A DNA stretch of 46,108 nt from Pseudomonadota bacterium (lineage in GTDB: Bacteria > Myxococcota_A > UBA9160 > PR03): positions 1 to 46,108 of the forward strand of contig QEVM01000023.1 in the NCBI GenBank assembly GCA_003576805.1, written 5' to 3'. Both the position numbers and the translations under genes were made by a program. This document shows, piece by piece, positions 36,749 through 43,947 of the stretch; positions within the stretch are counted from its first letter, which is position 1; every line of letters starts with the position of its first letter. The notes below the pieces were generated by a model. The model had not been told where the DNA came from. It worked only from the letters and a program-made list of their open reading frames with translations, and made no database searches.

Positions 36749-37465
36749 TCAGTGGACGACGCCGCTCGGTCCGGGAAGGCCGCCGCCGAGCTCCGCGATG
36801 CGGAACTGGAGCAGCGCGACGAGATGTTCGCAGCGCGCCATCGGACCGTCCGCTTCGAGCAATCCCTGTTTTTCCGCAGGCGGCAGCTCGAGCATTTGGC
36901 ACAGCGCGCTGACGAACGTCGTATCGTCGATGCCGGAGAAACGGCGCGGATCGAGCTGGTGTGCGGCGTCGGGCGCGACCATGCGCAGGAGCTGGACGAG
37001 CAGCTCGATCGCGTCGGCGCGCAAACCCTGCAGGGCGATCCCCTCGCGTGATTCGTCGAAGCGCTCGCCGAGCAGCTCGACGCGCGCGACGCGGTAGAGA
37101 CGCTCGCCGCTGCGCGGGATCTCTTCGACGATGCGGAAGCGCTGCGTGCCGAGCAGCACGACGTCGTAGCGCCCGTCGGGGCGGCGGTCGGCCTGCTCGA
37201 TCGCGCCGGCGCAGCCGATCGCGAACAGCGGCGGATCGCCCGCCATCTCCGCCTCGTGCTCGGGCCGCACCGTCACCATGCCGATGCGGCGCGCGCCCGC
37301 GAGCGCGTCGGCGGTCATCTGCCGATAGCGCGGCTCGAAGACGTGGAGCGGACAGTGCACGCGCGGGAAGAGAACGACGTTCGAGAGAGGGAACAGCGCG
37401 ATCTCGTCCGCTGCGAGCGCGTGCGACTTCGTTTCGTCCACGCTTCGATCATAGCGGCCGAGCAT
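36749..37465 (-). CDS. LON substrate-binding domain protein
   Basis: This ~238-residue protein has the PUA-like N-terminal domain of Lon protease without the ATPase or protease parts: I-A-L-F-P-L-S-N-V-V-L-F-P, L-H-V-F-E-P-R-Y-R-Q-M, G-C-A-G-A-I-E and G-T-Q-R-F-R-I. A helical C-terminal bundle follows (S-A-L-C-Q-M-L-E-L-P-P-A-E-K-Q). Stand-alone LON-domain proteins are common and of uncertain role. A GTG at 37441 is an equally possible start, eight codons in. It lies upstream of dnaA on the same strand but is separated by about 370 bp. Confidence 0.85.
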   Translation of the reverse strand: MLGRYDRSVDETKSHALAADEIALFPLSNVVLFPRVHCPLHVFEPRYRQMTADALAGARRIGMVTVRPEHEAEMAGDPPLFAIGCAGAIEQADRRPDGRYDVVLLGTQRFRIVEEIPRSGERLYRVARVELLGERFDESREGIALQGLRADAIELLVQLLRMVAPDAAHQLDPRRFSGIDDTTFVSALCQMLELPPAEKQGLLEADGPMARCEHLVALLQFRIAELGGGLPGPSGVVH

Positions 37466-37512
37466 GCGCTGCTTGACGGTGCTCGCGCGCGGCGGAAGAA
37501 TGCGATCCGCGG

Positions 37513-37968
37513 ATGGATCGACGCGAAGCGCTGACGCTGATCGCGGAGCTGGAGCGCGACGCAGCGCGCATCGCGCGCGTGTTCGGGCTCCGCTATCGCG
37601 TGATCGAGCCGGAGCGCCCGCAGGTGAGACGCCGACTCGGCGTGTGCTACCGCGACGGCACGATCCGCATCCGACTCTTCCACGCGACGACGCGCAAGGC
37701 ACTCAAGTACTCGAGCCTCGTGGACACGCTGTGTCACGAACTCGCGCACCTGCGGCACTTCAATCACGGCCGGCGCTTCCAGGCGTTCTACCGGACGCTG
37801 CTCGAGCACGCGCGCCTCGAGGGCATCTACCGGCCGGGCGCGGACGCGCCGCCGCGGGCGGAGCCGATGAGGCCGCGGGCGCCGGAGCTTGCGCCCCGCA
37901 CGCCGGCGCGCACGTCGGCCGCCGTGGCCGCGGCCCGTCCGGCGCCGCAGCAGCTCGCGCTCTTCTAG
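37513..37968 (+). CDS. YgjP/SprT-like zinc metallopeptidase with C-terminal beta-clamp motif
   Basis: This 151-residue protein has a compact metallopeptidase domain (~1-112). The zinc site is H-E-L-A-H-L-R-H-F-N-H-G (H-E-x-x-H plus a third His six residues on), as in YgjP-like and SprT-like gluzincins. A Pro/Ala-rich disordered linker (~113-145) follows, and the protein ends exactly with Q-Q-L-A-L-F. Q-L-x-L-F is the classical beta-sliding-clamp-binding pentapeptide. This layout parallels eukaryotic SPRTN, which ties a SprT protease to PCNA to degrade DNA-protein crosslinks. The link is inference. The gene is divergent from the LON-domain gene by 47 nt. Confidence 0.85.
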   Translation: MDRREALTLIAELERDAARIARVFGLRYRVIEPERPQVRRRLGVCYRDGTIRIRLFHATTRKALKYSSLVDTLCHELAHLRHFNHGRRFQAFYRTLLEHARLEGIYRPGADAPPRAEPMRPRAPELAPRTPARTSAAVAAARPAPQQLALF

Positions 37969-38009
37969 GGGTGGGGCGCGGAAACCGGGCCGCGCGCCGG
38001 ACTACCCCT
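37967..38009. terminator. Bidirectional hairpin between convergent genes
   Basis: AGGGGT at 37967-37972 pairs with ACCCCT at 38004-38009, and inside them GCGCGG pairs with CCGCGC. The arms include both stop codons of the converging metallopeptidase and small-protein genes. Confidence 0.45.
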
Positions 38010-38217
38010 CGGCGCCGGCTTCGACCTGCTTGTCGTAGTCCTCGAGGGTGTTCGGCCCTTCGAGCACCTGCACCTTGATGCCGTCGCAGGCGATCGCCTT
38101 GTCGAGGACCTCGCGCAGGAGGCCCTCCACCGAGAGCTCGTCGTACTCGGAAAGCGAGCTCTCCAGCGCGTCGCCGGAGATGGTGAACTGCAGGACGGCC
38201 TTGATCTTGACGTCCAT
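38002..38217 (-). CDS. Small acidic protein of unknown function
   Basis: This 71-residue protein starts M-D-V-K-I-K-A-V-L-Q-F-T-I-S-G-D-A-L and is acidic throughout (S-E-Y-D-E-L-S-V-E-G-L-L-R-E-V-L-D-K). Codon use is like its neighbours and the third-position GC is high, supporting a real gene. It has no signal peptide, membrane helix or Cys cluster. I do not recognise a family. It converges on the metallopeptidase gene and shares the hairpin at its 3' end. Confidence 0.6.
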   Translation of the reverse strand: MDVKIKAVLQFTISGDALESSLSEYDELSVEGLLREVLDKAIACDGIKVQVLEGPNTLEDYDKQVEAGAEG

Positions 38218-38416
38218 CGAAACCCTATGACGGCGCCCCGTGGGACCCGCGCTTCGGCCTTCCCGATCGCTTCTCGTCTGGCTTCCCGAAGCTTCTGGAA
38301 TCGGCGGCCGGAGCTGGCGGTTCACTAAGTGGGCGACGCGGCTGAGAAATTTGGTTCGGAACGAGCGCCAAGATACCCAATGGACTTCGGCGAGGCCACG
38401 GATTCGGGCAGCTTTC

Positions 38417-38935
38417 TCATGTTTTTTCGCCTGGCTGACGTTTGCGCGCCGTCGTGAGGGCGGACCCACGCGCCTCGCGCGCCTCGGCGACGGCGTGAGC
38501 CGCGGCGAGGACGACCGCCCCGATGCCGACTGCGGTGAAGAGCCATACGGATAGTCTGTGGAGCGCCGCGAAGCGTGCGGCGAGCTCGGGCGCGAGCCCC
38601 GGATCGGTGAGCGGAATCTCAGCCACCGCCCGGGTGACGCCGAACTGGTTGATCAGGCACGCCGCCGCGAGGACGAGGGGGAAGACGATCGTGAACCGGC
38701 CGCGCCGGAGCCGAGCCGCCAGCCAGGAGAGCGCGACGCCGGAGACGGCCCCGCTCAGCAGCACCGGCTTCAGCAGCGTCCCGGCGAGCTCCCCCGCGAC
38801 GGCCGGGTCCGGGATCACGCGGAACGCGGCGCGCGCCGTCGCGCCGAAGAGCGCCATCGCGCCGATCCACGCTCCCAGCCAAAGCCAGAGCGCGCTGCGC
38901 CACAGCGGGCGCCCGGCGGGGGCGGAGGACGGCAC
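38417..38935 (-). CDS. DUF4149-like membrane protein
   Basis: This ~172-residue protein has four hydrophobic helices: W-L-W-L-G-A-W-I-G-A-M-A-L-F-G-A, L-K-P-V-L-L-S-G-A-V-S-G-V, V-F-P-L-V-L-A-A-A-C-L-I-N-Q-F and a C-terminal one. The length and helix spacing fit DUF4149 (TMEM205-like). The loop F-A-A-L-H-R-L-S-V-W contains the H-R-x-S pattern typical of that family. The GTG at 38935 is a guess; no clear ribosome binding site is seen. It is divergent from the YiiX-like gene. Confidence 0.7.
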   Translation of the reverse strand: MPSSAPAGRPLWRSALWLWLGAWIGAMALFGATARAAFRVIPDPAVAGELAGTLLKPVLLSGAVSGVALSWLAARLRRGRFTIVFPLVLAAACLINQFGVTRAVAEIPLTDPGLAPELAARFAALHRLSVWLFTAVGIGAVVLAAAHAVAEAREARGSALTTARKRQPGEKT

Positions 38936-39001
38936 GGGCGGCGATCGTGGCAGGTCGCTCCGGGCGTGTAAAGGAACGGCGCGCCGCGCAGAGGCCCGGC
39001 C

Positions 39002-39910
39002 ATGAGCCTGCGCCGCTGGCTGGTGGAGCGCATCGTCGACTACCTGAACGAGCCGCTGCCGAACTACGAGCGGCGCGCGCACAACGACGTCGCCGCGCTC
39101 GTCGCGGACCTGCGCAAGGCGGACGTGCTGCTCGTCGAGGGCGACCAGCGCGTCTCCGCCGTGATCCGCTACCTGACCCAGAGCTGTTGGTCGCACTCGG
39201 CGCTCTACATCGGCGACGAGCTGCTGCGCCGCGGCGGCGAGCGCGCCGCCTGGGCGCGCGACGCCTTCGGCGACGGCGCCGAGCACATGCTCGTCGAGGC
39301 GCTGCCGCGCGGCGTCGTGGTCGCGCCGATCGACAAGTACGTCGACTACAACCTGCGCATCTGCCGGCCGCACCGGCTGCGCCCCGAGCACGTGCGCGAG
39401 ATGATGGACGACGCGGTCGCGTCGATCGGCTGGCGCTACGACCTGCGCAACGTCTTCGATCTGGCCCGCTACCTGATTCCCGTGAAGGTCGTGCCGCCGC
39501 GGCTGCGCGAGGCGGCGCTGCACTTCGGGAGCGGCGAGCCGACCGAGGTGATCTGCTCGAGCCTGATCGCGCGGCTGTTCGCAAAGGTGCGCTTCCCGAT
39601 CCTGCCGCTCGTCACCTTCCCCGACGGGGCGGCCGTCCAGGTGCAGCCCGATCCGCCGCGCGGCGCCATCGTGCGGCGCATCTTCGGCCAGCCGAGCGAC
39701 GAGTACACGGGCATCTTCCGGATGCGGCACCCGACGCTGATCACGCCGCGCGACTTCGACCTCTCGCCGTTCTTCGACATCATCAAGCAGAACCCCGTGA
39801 CGCGCGGCGACTTCGACTACAGCCGCATCCATTGGGCGGACGAGGCGGCGCCCGACGCGAACGTGCCCGAGACCGGCGCGGCCGCGCAGCGCGCCTCGCG
39901 CACGCGCTGA
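39002..39910 (+). CDS. YiiX-type permuted papain-fold hydrolase
   Basis: This 302-residue protein has the YiiX/YebB-like NlpC/P60 permuted fold. It shows D-V-L-L-V-E-G-D-Q-R-V-S-A-V-I-R-Y-L-T-Q and W-S-H-S-A-L-Y-I-G (catalytic His), then T-E-V-I-C-S-S-L-I-A (nucleophile Cys). The order His before Cys is the circular permutation. Relatives act as amidases or lipid-linked hydrolases. There is no signal peptide; an amphipathic N-terminal helix may attach it to a membrane (inference). It converges on the kinase gene with six bases between stops. Confidence 0.88.
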   Translation: MSLRRWLVERIVDYLNEPLPNYERRAHNDVAALVADLRKADVLLVEGDQRVSAVIRYLTQSCWSHSALYIGDELLRRGGERAAWARDAFGDGAEHMLVEALPRGVVVAPIDKYVDYNLRICRPHRLRPEHVREMMDDAVASIGWRYDLRNVFDLARYLIPVKVVPPRLREAALHFGSGEPTEVICSSLIARLFAKVRFPILPLVTFPDGAAVQVQPDPPRGAIVRRIFGQPSDEYTGIFRMRHPTLITPRDFDLSPFFDIIKQNPVTRGDFDYSRIHWADEAAPDANVPETGAAAQRASRTR

Positions 39911-39916
39911 GCCGCG

Positions 39917-40933
39917 CTACCCGGGCCGCACGCCGAGCAGCTCGCTCGCGAAGTCGACGACCCGAAGCGCCGCCGCGGGCTCGGCGACGGCGGCCACGCG
40001 CGCCGCGCCGAGCGTGCGGCGCAGCATCTCGATCGCGGCGTAGCGGACGGCGCGCCCGTGCAGCGGCGCATCGGCGTACGCGCTCGCCGCGGTGTAGGCG
40101 CGCCATGCCGCGTGAATCGCGGCGTCCGCTGCGTGCGCCGCGCCGCGGGCGACGGGCCCCAGCCAAAGATGTGCGAACAGGGTCCCGAGATCGAACGCCG
40201 GATCGCCGACGTGCGCGATCTCGGCGTCGAGCAGCACGGCGCCGCGCGCGGCGAGCAGGATGTTGCCGCCCTGCACGTCGGCGTGGACCAGCGCGCCCGC
40301 CGGCGCCAGATAGAGCTGGTAGGCCTCGGCCGCGATCGCGGCGATGCGCCCGTCGGCCCAGATCCGCTCGGCGCGCGCGCGCACGGCGGGCGGAAGCGGG
40401 AAGTCGTTCGCGCGGAAGGGCAGGTCGAAGACGTGGTCGCCGTGCAGCCGGCGCATCCCGTCGTTCGCAAAGCGCGCCGCGAGCGTGCGCTGGTCCGCCG
40501 TCGCGCCGTGCACGGCGCCGAGGAAGCGCGCGACGCGCTGCGCCGCGGCCGTCGCGTCGCGCCCGTCCGCGGGGGCGGCGTCGAGGCGCGGGACGTCGCC
40601 GAGGTCTTCGAGCACGAGCAGGCGCGCCGGCTCGTCGAACGCGATCACCGCCGGGCACACGCCGGCTTCGTCGAGCGCCGCGACCGTCTCGTAGTAGCGC
40701 GCCTCGCAGACGATGCGCTCGGTCGGCGCCGCGTACTCGGGAAAGCGTTCGAGCGCGGGCCGCGCCTGCTTCACGACGAACGAGCGAGCGCCGGCGCGCA
40801 CGCGCCGCACCCAGTTGATGTTGCCCTCGCCGGCGGCCTCGATCACGGCGGATTCGCCGGAGCGGAGCAGCCCGAGCGAGCGCAGGTGCGCGGGCAACGA
40901 CGCTTCGTCGAGCCGCGGCGGGTCCGTCGTCAT
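39917..40933 (-). CDS. APH-family phosphotransferase (MtnK-like)
   Basis: This 338-residue protein is a small-molecule kinase of the aminoglycoside phosphotransferase fold. G-E-G-N-I-N-W-V-R-R-V near the start is the nucleotide loop of methylthioribose-kinase-like proteins. F-V-V-K-Q-A gives the Lys. The catalytic loop is L-V-H-A-D-V-Q-G-G-N-I-L and the metal site D-A-E-I-A-H-V-G-D-P, with D-A-E in place of D-F-E. No methionine salvage genes are nearby, so a different substrate is possible. It is divergent from the lipoprotein gene with 43 nt between. Confidence 0.85.
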   Translation of the reverse strand: MTTDPPRLDEASLPAHLRSLGLLRSGESAVIEAAGEGNINWVRRVRAGARSFVVKQARPALERFPEYAAPTERIVCEARYYETVAALDEAGVCPAVIAFDEPARLLVLEDLGDVPRLDAAPADGRDATAAAQRVARFLGAVHGATADQRTLAARFANDGMRRLHGDHVFDLPFRANDFPLPPAVRARAERIWADGRIAAIAAEAYQLYLAPAGALVHADVQGGNILLAARGAVLLDAEIAHVGDPAFDLGTLFAHLWLGPVARGAAHAADAAIHAAWRAYTAASAYADAPLHGRAVRYAAIEMLRRTLGAARVAAVAEPAAALRVVDFASELLGVRPG

Positions 40934-40976
40934 CTGGCCGGACCCTATCGCAGCCGCCTGCTACCGTGCGCGGACC

Positions 40977-41576
40977 GTGCCGTTCCCCCGGACTCCGCGC
41001 CTCGCCATCGGGATGCTCGCTGCGGTCGTGGCGCTCGGCTGCGACCTCGGCGTCGAGCCCTACGTGCCCGGCGAGAAGCCCGAGCAGCCCGACCTCTCGC
41101 GCATCTTCCCCGAAGGCGCCGAGCGCGCCGCGCAGAACGCCGCGCCGATGCCGGGCGGCGGCGGCGGCGGCCAGCCGGCGGGCGAAGCCCCGGGCATGCC
41201 CGGCCGCGGCGCGCCGCCGGTCGCGGGCGACGACGCCTCGCCCGTCGCGGGCACGATCACGCTCGCGCCCGGCTTCGAACGCAAGGTGCCGGTCGGCGCC
41301 ATCTTGTTCCTCGTCGCGCGCAAGGGGCAGGGAGGCGGCCCGCCGCTCGCGGTGAAGCGCATCGAGTCGCCCCGATTTCCGCTCGAGTTCTCGCTCGGTC
41401 CCGCGGACCGCATGATCCAGCAGATGCCTTTCGAAGGTCCGCTCCAGCTCTCCGCGCGACTCGACACCGACGGCAACGCGATGACGCGCACGCCCGGCGA
41501 TCTCCAGGGCACCGCGCAGGGGCTGCACCAGCCCGGCGACGGCGAGATCGCGATCGTGATCGACCAGATCCTCTGA
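40977..41576 (+). CDS. Lipoprotein with CcmI C-terminal-like domain
   Basis: This 199-residue protein starts at GTG with a lipoprotein signal (M-L-A-A-V-V-A-L-G-C; lipobox A-L-G-C). A Gly/Pro-rich linker leads to a domain that reads like the periplasmic end of CcmI/CcmH cytochrome c biogenesis proteins: G-T-I-T-L-A-P-G-F-E-R-K-V, I-L-F-L-V-A-R-K, L-A-V-K-R-I and D-T-D-G-N-A-M-T-R-T-P-G-D-L-Q-G. Without the rest of CcmI it may serve as a periplasmic chaperone-like protein. No ccm genes are next to it. Confidence 0.75.
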   Translation: MPFPRTPRLAIGMLAAVVALGCDLGVEPYVPGEKPEQPDLSRIFPEGAERAAQNAAPMPGGGGGGQPAGEAPGMPGRGAPPVAGDDASPVAGTITLAPGFERKVPVGAILFLVARKGQGGGPPLAVKRIESPRFPLEFSLGPADRMIQQMPFEGPLQLSARLDTDGNAMTRTPGDLQGTAQGLHQPGDGEIAIVIDQIL

Positions 41577-41641
41577 GCGATCGCATCGCCGCGCGCGCGG
41601 GCACGCGCCCGGCCGCGATTCCGGGCTAGCTTCCCGCCCCG

Positions 41642-42193
41642 ATGGGGAAGCCGCGTGCGTGGACCGTCCTCGACACCGAGCAGGTTCAGGACTGCACGGT
41701 GTTCCGCGTGCACCGCGACGCCGCGCGCTGTCCCGCGACCGGCGGCGTCCACCCGTTCTGGCGCCTCGAGGCGGCCGAGTGGGTGAACGTGGTGCCCGTC
41801 ACCGCCGTCGACCAGGTCGTGATGGTGCGCCAGTGGCGCCACGGCATGCGCGAGATCACGCTCGAGATCCCCGGCGGCATCGTCGATCCCGGCGAGTCGC
41901 CGGCCGAGGCCGCCGCACGCGAGCTGCTCGAGGAGACCGGCTACGGCGGCGGCGAGCTGGTCGCGATCGGCGCGCTGAATCCGAATCCCGCCCTCTTCAC
42001 GAACCGCGTGCACACCTTCTGGGCGCGCGGCGTCGAGCGCGTCGCCGAGATCGCCAACCACGGCCACGAGGAGACCGACGTGGAGCTCGTCCCGCTCGCC
42101 GACCTCGACCGCCGCGTGCGCGCCGGCGACGTCCAGCACGCGCTCGTCGTCGCGGCGCTGCACTGGTTCGATCTGGCGAGGCGGGCGCGGTGA
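41642..42193 (+). CDS. Nudix hydrolase (ADP-ribose pyrophosphatase-like)
   Basis: This 183-residue protein has the full Nudix box G-G-I-V-D-P-G-E-S-P-A-E-A-A-A-R-E-L-L-E-E-T-G-Y (G-x5-E-x7-R-E-x2-E-E). The preceding M-V-R-Q-W-R-H-G and the Pro-rich N-P-N-P-A-L-F-T-N after it match ADP-sugar/ADP-ribose hydrolases. It clears ADP-ribose or related nucleotide sugars (inference). The TGA overlaps a possible GTG start of the next gene. Confidence 0.92.
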   Translation: MGKPRAWTVLDTEQVQDCTVFRVHRDAARCPATGGVHPFWRLEAAEWVNVVPVTAVDQVVMVRQWRHGMREITLEIPGGIVDPGESPAEAAARELLEETGYGGGELVAIGALNPNPALFTNRVHTFWARGVERVAEIANHGHEETDVELVPLADLDRRVRAGDVQHALVVAALHWFDLARRAR

Positions 42194-42240
42194 GCGCGCG
42201 GCGCGGTGCGCGCGCGCGCACCGCGACGAAGCGTTCGGCG

Positions 42241-43947
42241 ATGAAGGCGAGCATGCCGCTCGGCGACTTCCTCGTCGCGTATCTGAAGCGCGCCGGCGTG
42301 ACGCACCTGTTCGGGCTGCCGGGCGATCTCGTGCTCGGCCTCTTCCACCGCTTCGGGCGCGATCGCGACCTCGAGATCGTGACTTTCTCGCACGAGCCGT
42401 CGGTCGGCTTCGCCGCGGACGGCTACGCGCGCAGCACGCGCCGGCTCGGACTCGTGTGCGTGACCTACGGCGCGGGCGGCCACAACGTGCTGAACCCGAT
42501 CGCGGGCGCCTACGCCGAGCAGGTGCCGCTGCTCGTCGTGTCGGGCGGGCCGGGCGAAGCGGAGCAGAAGCTCTCCGGCATCCACCACCAGGCGAAGGAG
42601 GTGGAGGGCCAGTGGCGCATGTTCCGCGAGGTGACCGTCGACGCGCGCATCCTGCGCCATCCCGAGCGCGCGGCCGAGGAGGTGCACGAGGTGGTGCGCG
42701 CGATCCTGACGCAGCACCGGCCCGGCTACCTCGAGATCCACCGCGATTTCGTCGACGTGCGCATTCCCGTGCCGCGCGAGATCCGCGACTGGAACGGCCG
42801 CTTCGAGCCGCCGCCGTCCGATCCGCGCAAGCTGCGCGAGGCCGTCGCCGACACCGTCGAGCGACTCTCGCGCGCGAAGCGCCCGCTCGTGATCGGCGGC
42901 ATCGAGGCCTACCGCGCCGGCGCCGAGCGCGAGCTGATCCGGCTCGCGGAGCGCCTCGGCGTCCCGGTCGTGACGACGCCCGACGCGAAGGGCTCCTTCC
43001 CCATGGACCATCCGCTGCACATGGGGATCCACATGGGCCCGTTCTCGCCGCCCGCGATCGAGCGGCGCGTCGCCGAGGCCGACCTCGTGCTCGCGCTCGG
43101 CACGGTGCTCACCGACCTGAACCTCGGCGCCGCCAAGCCGCAGGTGCCGCGCGAGCGCGCGGTGTGGGCGGTCGGCAATCGCGTGAACGTCTCGTTCCAC
43201 ACCTACACCGACGTCGCGCTGGCGGACTTCGTCGCGGCGCTCGCGCGCGAGGACCTCCCGCGCTTCCGCGAGAAGGTCGTCTACTGCGACAACCTGAAGC
43301 GCACGAAGCAGCCCGACCTCGCGGCGCCGCTGTGCGTCAACGACCTGCTGCTCGAGATCAACCACTTCCTCGACGGCCACCTCGCGTACGACGTCTTCGC
43401 CGAGTCGGGCGACTCGCTCTTCGGCGGGCTCGAGCTGCGCCTGCGCGCGGGCGGCCTCTACTTCTCGCAGAGCTACTACGCGTCGATGGGGTTCGCGGTG
43501 CCGGCGGCGATCGGCGCCGAGATCGGGCGCGGCCGCCGCACGCTGGTGCTCACCGGCGACGGCGCGTTCCAGATGACGGGGCCCGAGATCTCGCACGCCC
43601 CGCGCCACGGCGTGGCGCCGGTCGTCGTGCTCGTGAACAACAGCGGCTGGCAGATCTTCCGGCCGGTGTCGCCGCGCACCGACCTGCTCGAGGTGCCGCC
43701 CTGGCCGTACGCCGAGCTCGCGCAGCAGTGGGGCGGCGTCGGCTTCCGCGTCGACACGCGCGGCGAGCTGCGCGAGGCGCTGCGCGCGGCGCACGAGCTG
43801 CGCGAGTTCGTGCTGATCGAGTGCCGCGTGCCGCCCGACGACCTCTCGCCGATCTCGCGCCGCTACATCCGCGAGAGCGCGCGCCGCGGGCGCGGCGCGG
43901 CGCGCGTCGCCGCGGGGCGCGGCGCGTCGTCGAGGAAGCGCGCTTGA
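42241..43947 (+). CDS. ThDP-dependent decarboxylase/ligase-family enzyme
   Basis: This ~568-residue protein has the three ThDP-enzyme domains. The Pyr domain has L-F-G-L-P-G-D and catalytic Glu in F-S-H-E-P-S-V-G-F-A-A-D-G-Y-A-R. The central domain has R-P-L-V-I-G-G. The PP domain has the metal/ThDP motif L-T-G-D-G-A-F-Q ending in V-N-N-S-G-W. This matches the indolepyruvate/phenylpyruvate decarboxylase and acetolactate-synthase superfamily. The substrate is unknown. Starts at ATG 42241, at 42253 (better purine-rich lead) or at GTG 42190 (overlapping the Nudix stop) are possible. Confidence 0.92.
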   Translation: MKASMPLGDFLVAYLKRAGVTHLFGLPGDLVLGLFHRFGRDRDLEIVTFSHEPSVGFAADGYARSTRRLGLVCVTYGAGGHNVLNPIAGAYAEQVPLLVVSGGPGEAEQKLSGIHHQAKEVEGQWRMFREVTVDARILRHPERAAEEVHEVVRAILTQHRPGYLEIHRDFVDVRIPVPREIRDWNGRFEPPPSDPRKLREAVADTVERLSRAKRPLVIGGIEAYRAGAERELIRLAERLGVPVVTTPDAKGSFPMDHPLHMGIHMGPFSPPAIERRVAEADLVLALGTVLTDLNLGAAKPQVPRERAVWAVGNRVNVSFHTYTDVALADFVAALAREDLPRFREKVVYCDNLKRTKQPDLAAPLCVNDLLLEINHFLDGHLAYDVFAESGDSLFGGLELRLRAGGLYFSQSYYASMGFAVPAAIGAEIGRGRRTLVLTGDGAFQMTGPEISHAPRHGVAPVVVLVNNSGWQIFRPVSPRTDLLEVPPWPYAELAQQWGGVGFRVDTRGELREALRAAHELREFVLIECRVPPDDLSPISRRYIRESARRGRGAARVAAGRGASSRKRA

